Assembly (NCBI GenBank): GCA_945889235.1
Contig: CAMDBK010000014.1
Coordinates: forward strand, 1 to 23,187
From: Chitinophaga pinensis
Lineage (GTDB): Bacteria; Bacteroidota; Bacteroidia; SXHM01
Direction of reading: 5' to 3'
DNA: 23,187 nt
A program made the position numbers and the translations under genes. Shown here piece by piece: positions 21,717-23,187 of the stretch; the first letter of the stretch is position 1; the number at the start of each line of letters is the position of its first letter. The notes under the pieces were generated by a model. The model had not been told where the DNA came from, did no database searches, and was given only the letters and a program-made list of their open reading frames with translations.

Positions 21717-23187
21717 ATGTCAAAGAACAAAAAACCAAACAAAGCAGTGGACGACAGTTCATTCGCGAAAGCCATATTAGAAGCATTAAGCAAGTCTTCT
21801 TCACGGGCATTAAACTATAAACAGATTGCTAAAATATTAGATATAAACGATGGTCCGGGGCGCAGTAAAATTGCGCACACGCTGAACCAGATGAAGTTGA
21901 ACGGAACGGTAAAAGAAATTGACCGCGGCAAATTTAGACTCAAAGCAGCCTCATCTTACTTTACCGGAAAAGTGGACATGACCTCCACCGGTGCGGGATA
22001 TGTAATTTCGCCAGACACAGATAAAGATATTTACATCGCTCCAAAACACTTAAAAACTGCGTTACATGGTGATACAGTGAAAGTATATGTTCATGCCGTA
22101 AAGAAAGGCGAACGCCTGCGCGGAGAAATTGTTGAAATAACAGCACGCGCAAAATCCAACTTTGTAGGAACCGTAAAAATCTCTGCAAAGTTTGCTTTTC
22201 TGCTGCCTGATAATCCTAAAATGCCGGTCGACTTATATATTCCTTTGACTGCACTAAATGGTGCAAAAGACGGTGAAAAAGCAATCGGAAAAATTACCGA
22301 CTGGCCGGCAGGTGCAACTAATCCCTTTGGTGAAATTACTGATGTATTGGGAATGCCCGGAAACAATGACACGGAGATGAATGCAATTTTAGCGGAGTAT
22401 GATTTCCCGCTTTCATTTCCAAAAAATGTGGAGCGTGATGCAGAAAATATTCCTGACACAATCAGCGAATCAGAAATTAAAAAGCGAAGAGATTTCAGGG
22501 ATGTAACAACGTTCACGATTGACCCGGTGGATGCAAAAGATTTTGACGATGCGCTTTCATTGCGCAAGTTGGAAAACGGAAATTATGAAATTGGTGTTCA
22601 CATTGCAGATGTAAGTCATTATGTAAAACCGGGAACTGCCTTAGATGATGAAGCCATTAAACGCGCCACCTCGGTTTATCTTGTTGACCGTGTGATTCCA
22701 ATGCTTCCCGAAAAACTGAGCAACATGGTTTGCTCATTGCGACCGAAGGAGGATAAACTTACGTTCTCTGCTGTTTTTGAAATGAATGAGGATGCAAAAG
22801 TGCTGAACCAATGGTTCGGACGCACCATCATTAATTCAGACCGTAGATTTTCTTACGAAGAAGCGCAGCAAGTTATTGAAACAGGCAAAGGAGATTTTTC
22901 AGATGAGATAAATTTATTAGACCGTCTTGCTAAAAAATTGCGTGCAGAGCGTTTCAAGCAAGGCTCTATCGCTTTTGAAAAAGCGGAAGTGAAATTTTTG
23001 CTGGACGAGAAAGGAAATCCAACCGGTGTTTATGTGAAGGAGATGAAAGATTCCAATAAACTGATTGAAGACTTTATGTTGCTTGCTAACCGCAAGGTTG
23101 CTGAGTTTATCGGCAAAACAGAAAAAGGACATAAAGAGCGCACATTTGTTTACCGTATTCACGATAATCCTTCGCAGGAAAAGCTGC
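21717..23187 (+). CDS. rnr: ribonuclease R, N-terminal two thirds (runs off the window)
   Basis: 490 codons are present and the frame is still open at the right edge. The start is ATG 21717; an ATG at 21702 in the same frame meets a stop after four codons. The N-terminus is basic (MSKNKKPNK) and leads to a winged-helix domain (about 14-75, with NYKQIAKILDIN), then cold-shock/OB folds (about 80-235, with TGKVDMTSTGAGYVI and GDTVKVYVHA). The catalytic RNB domain opens with DPVDAKDFDDAL, whose acidic residues D269, D275, D277 and D278 hold the Mg2+ ions. HIADVSHYVKPG and VYLVDRVIPMLPEKLSN follow. RNase R is a processive 3'-to-5' exoribonuclease that degrades structured RNA and defective rRNA. 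The S1 domain and the end of the RNB domain are outside the window. Confidence 0.95.
   Translation, partial: MSKNKKPNKAVDDSSFAKAILEALSKSSSRALNYKQIAKILDINDGPGRSKIAHTLNQMKLNGTVKEIDRGKFRLKAASSYFTGKVDMTSTGAGYVISPDTDKDIYIAPKHLKTALHGDTVKVYVHAVKKGERLRGEIVEITARAKSNFVGTVKISAKFAFLLPDNPKMPVDLYIPLTALNGAKDGEKAIGKITDWPAGATNPFGEITDVLGMPGNNDTEMNAILAEYDFPLSFPKNVERDAENIPDTISESEIKKRRDFRDVTTFTIDPVDAKDFDDALSLRKLENGNYEIGVHIADVSHYVKPGTALDDEAIKRATSVYLVDRVIPMLPEKLSNMVCSLRPKEDKLTFSAVFEMNEDAKVLNQWFGRTIINSDRRFSYEEAQQVIETGKGDFSDEINLLDRLAKKLRAERFKQGSIAFEKAEVKFLLDEKGNPTGVYVKEMKDSNKLIEDFMLLANRKVAEFIGKTEKGHKERTFVYRIHDNPSQEKL

Noticed and set aside
21702..21719. rnr start at ATG 21702
   Set aside because: The frame meets TAA after four codons; ATG 21717 opens the conserved protein.

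Overview
The window looks like a piece of a Bacteroidota chromosome. Three kinds of evidence point there: Bacteroidota-type -7 promoter boxes (TAnnTTTG, often followed by C) upstream of many genes with no strong Shine-Dalgarno sites; secreted proteins with C-terminal modules resembling type IX secretion sorting domains; and typical families (OMP_b-brl_3-type receptor, long-form PurF, large urocanase, a DUF5522-like Cys-rich protein). DNA is AT-rich throughout. I see no transposase, integrase, phage gene, rRNA or CRISPR array.

Layout. 1-46 (-) is the extreme 5' end of gpmI. 112-474 is yraN, followed by a REP-like palindromic repeat. 596-5529 (+) holds a large outer-membrane propeller/barrel protein, a half-size TauE/SafE permease and an M20 amidohydrolase. 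A PLP enzyme of the ACC deaminase/D-cysteine desulfhydrase family (5494-6432, -) overlaps the amidohydrolase tail-to-tail. A small Cys-rich protein is translationally coupled to urocanate hydratase (6480-8740, +). Then come a secreted protein with a full promoter, methylmalonyl-CoA epimerase, tRNA(CAT) (-), a HAD phosphatase, and a TonB-receptor-like protein (-). 13612-17398 (-) is the classic translation cluster rplM-rpsI-rpsB-tsf, then pyrH and a small orphan antitoxin-like gene. On the + strand follow a secreted esterase, purF, a type II toxin-antitoxin pair, and the first 490 codons of rnr (RNase R), which runs off the end.

The genes are mostly ordinary housekeeping and accessory metabolism. 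What stands out is the repeat DNA. All three internal spacers of rplM-rpsI-rpsB-tsf are occupied by tandem or degenerate repeats with a 7-bp period, each of different sequence. A perfect 5-copy heptamer lies inside the urocanase gene. Three neighbouring enzyme genes (amidohydrolase, ACC deaminase-like, urocanase) carry small GC-rich perfect hairpins inside their reading frames. Two of these are the same element read in two different frames, which resembles the protein-coding palindromic elements known from Rickettsia. The intergenic region between rplM and the esterase gene carries two palindromes, one covering the -33 box of the ribosomal-protein promoter.
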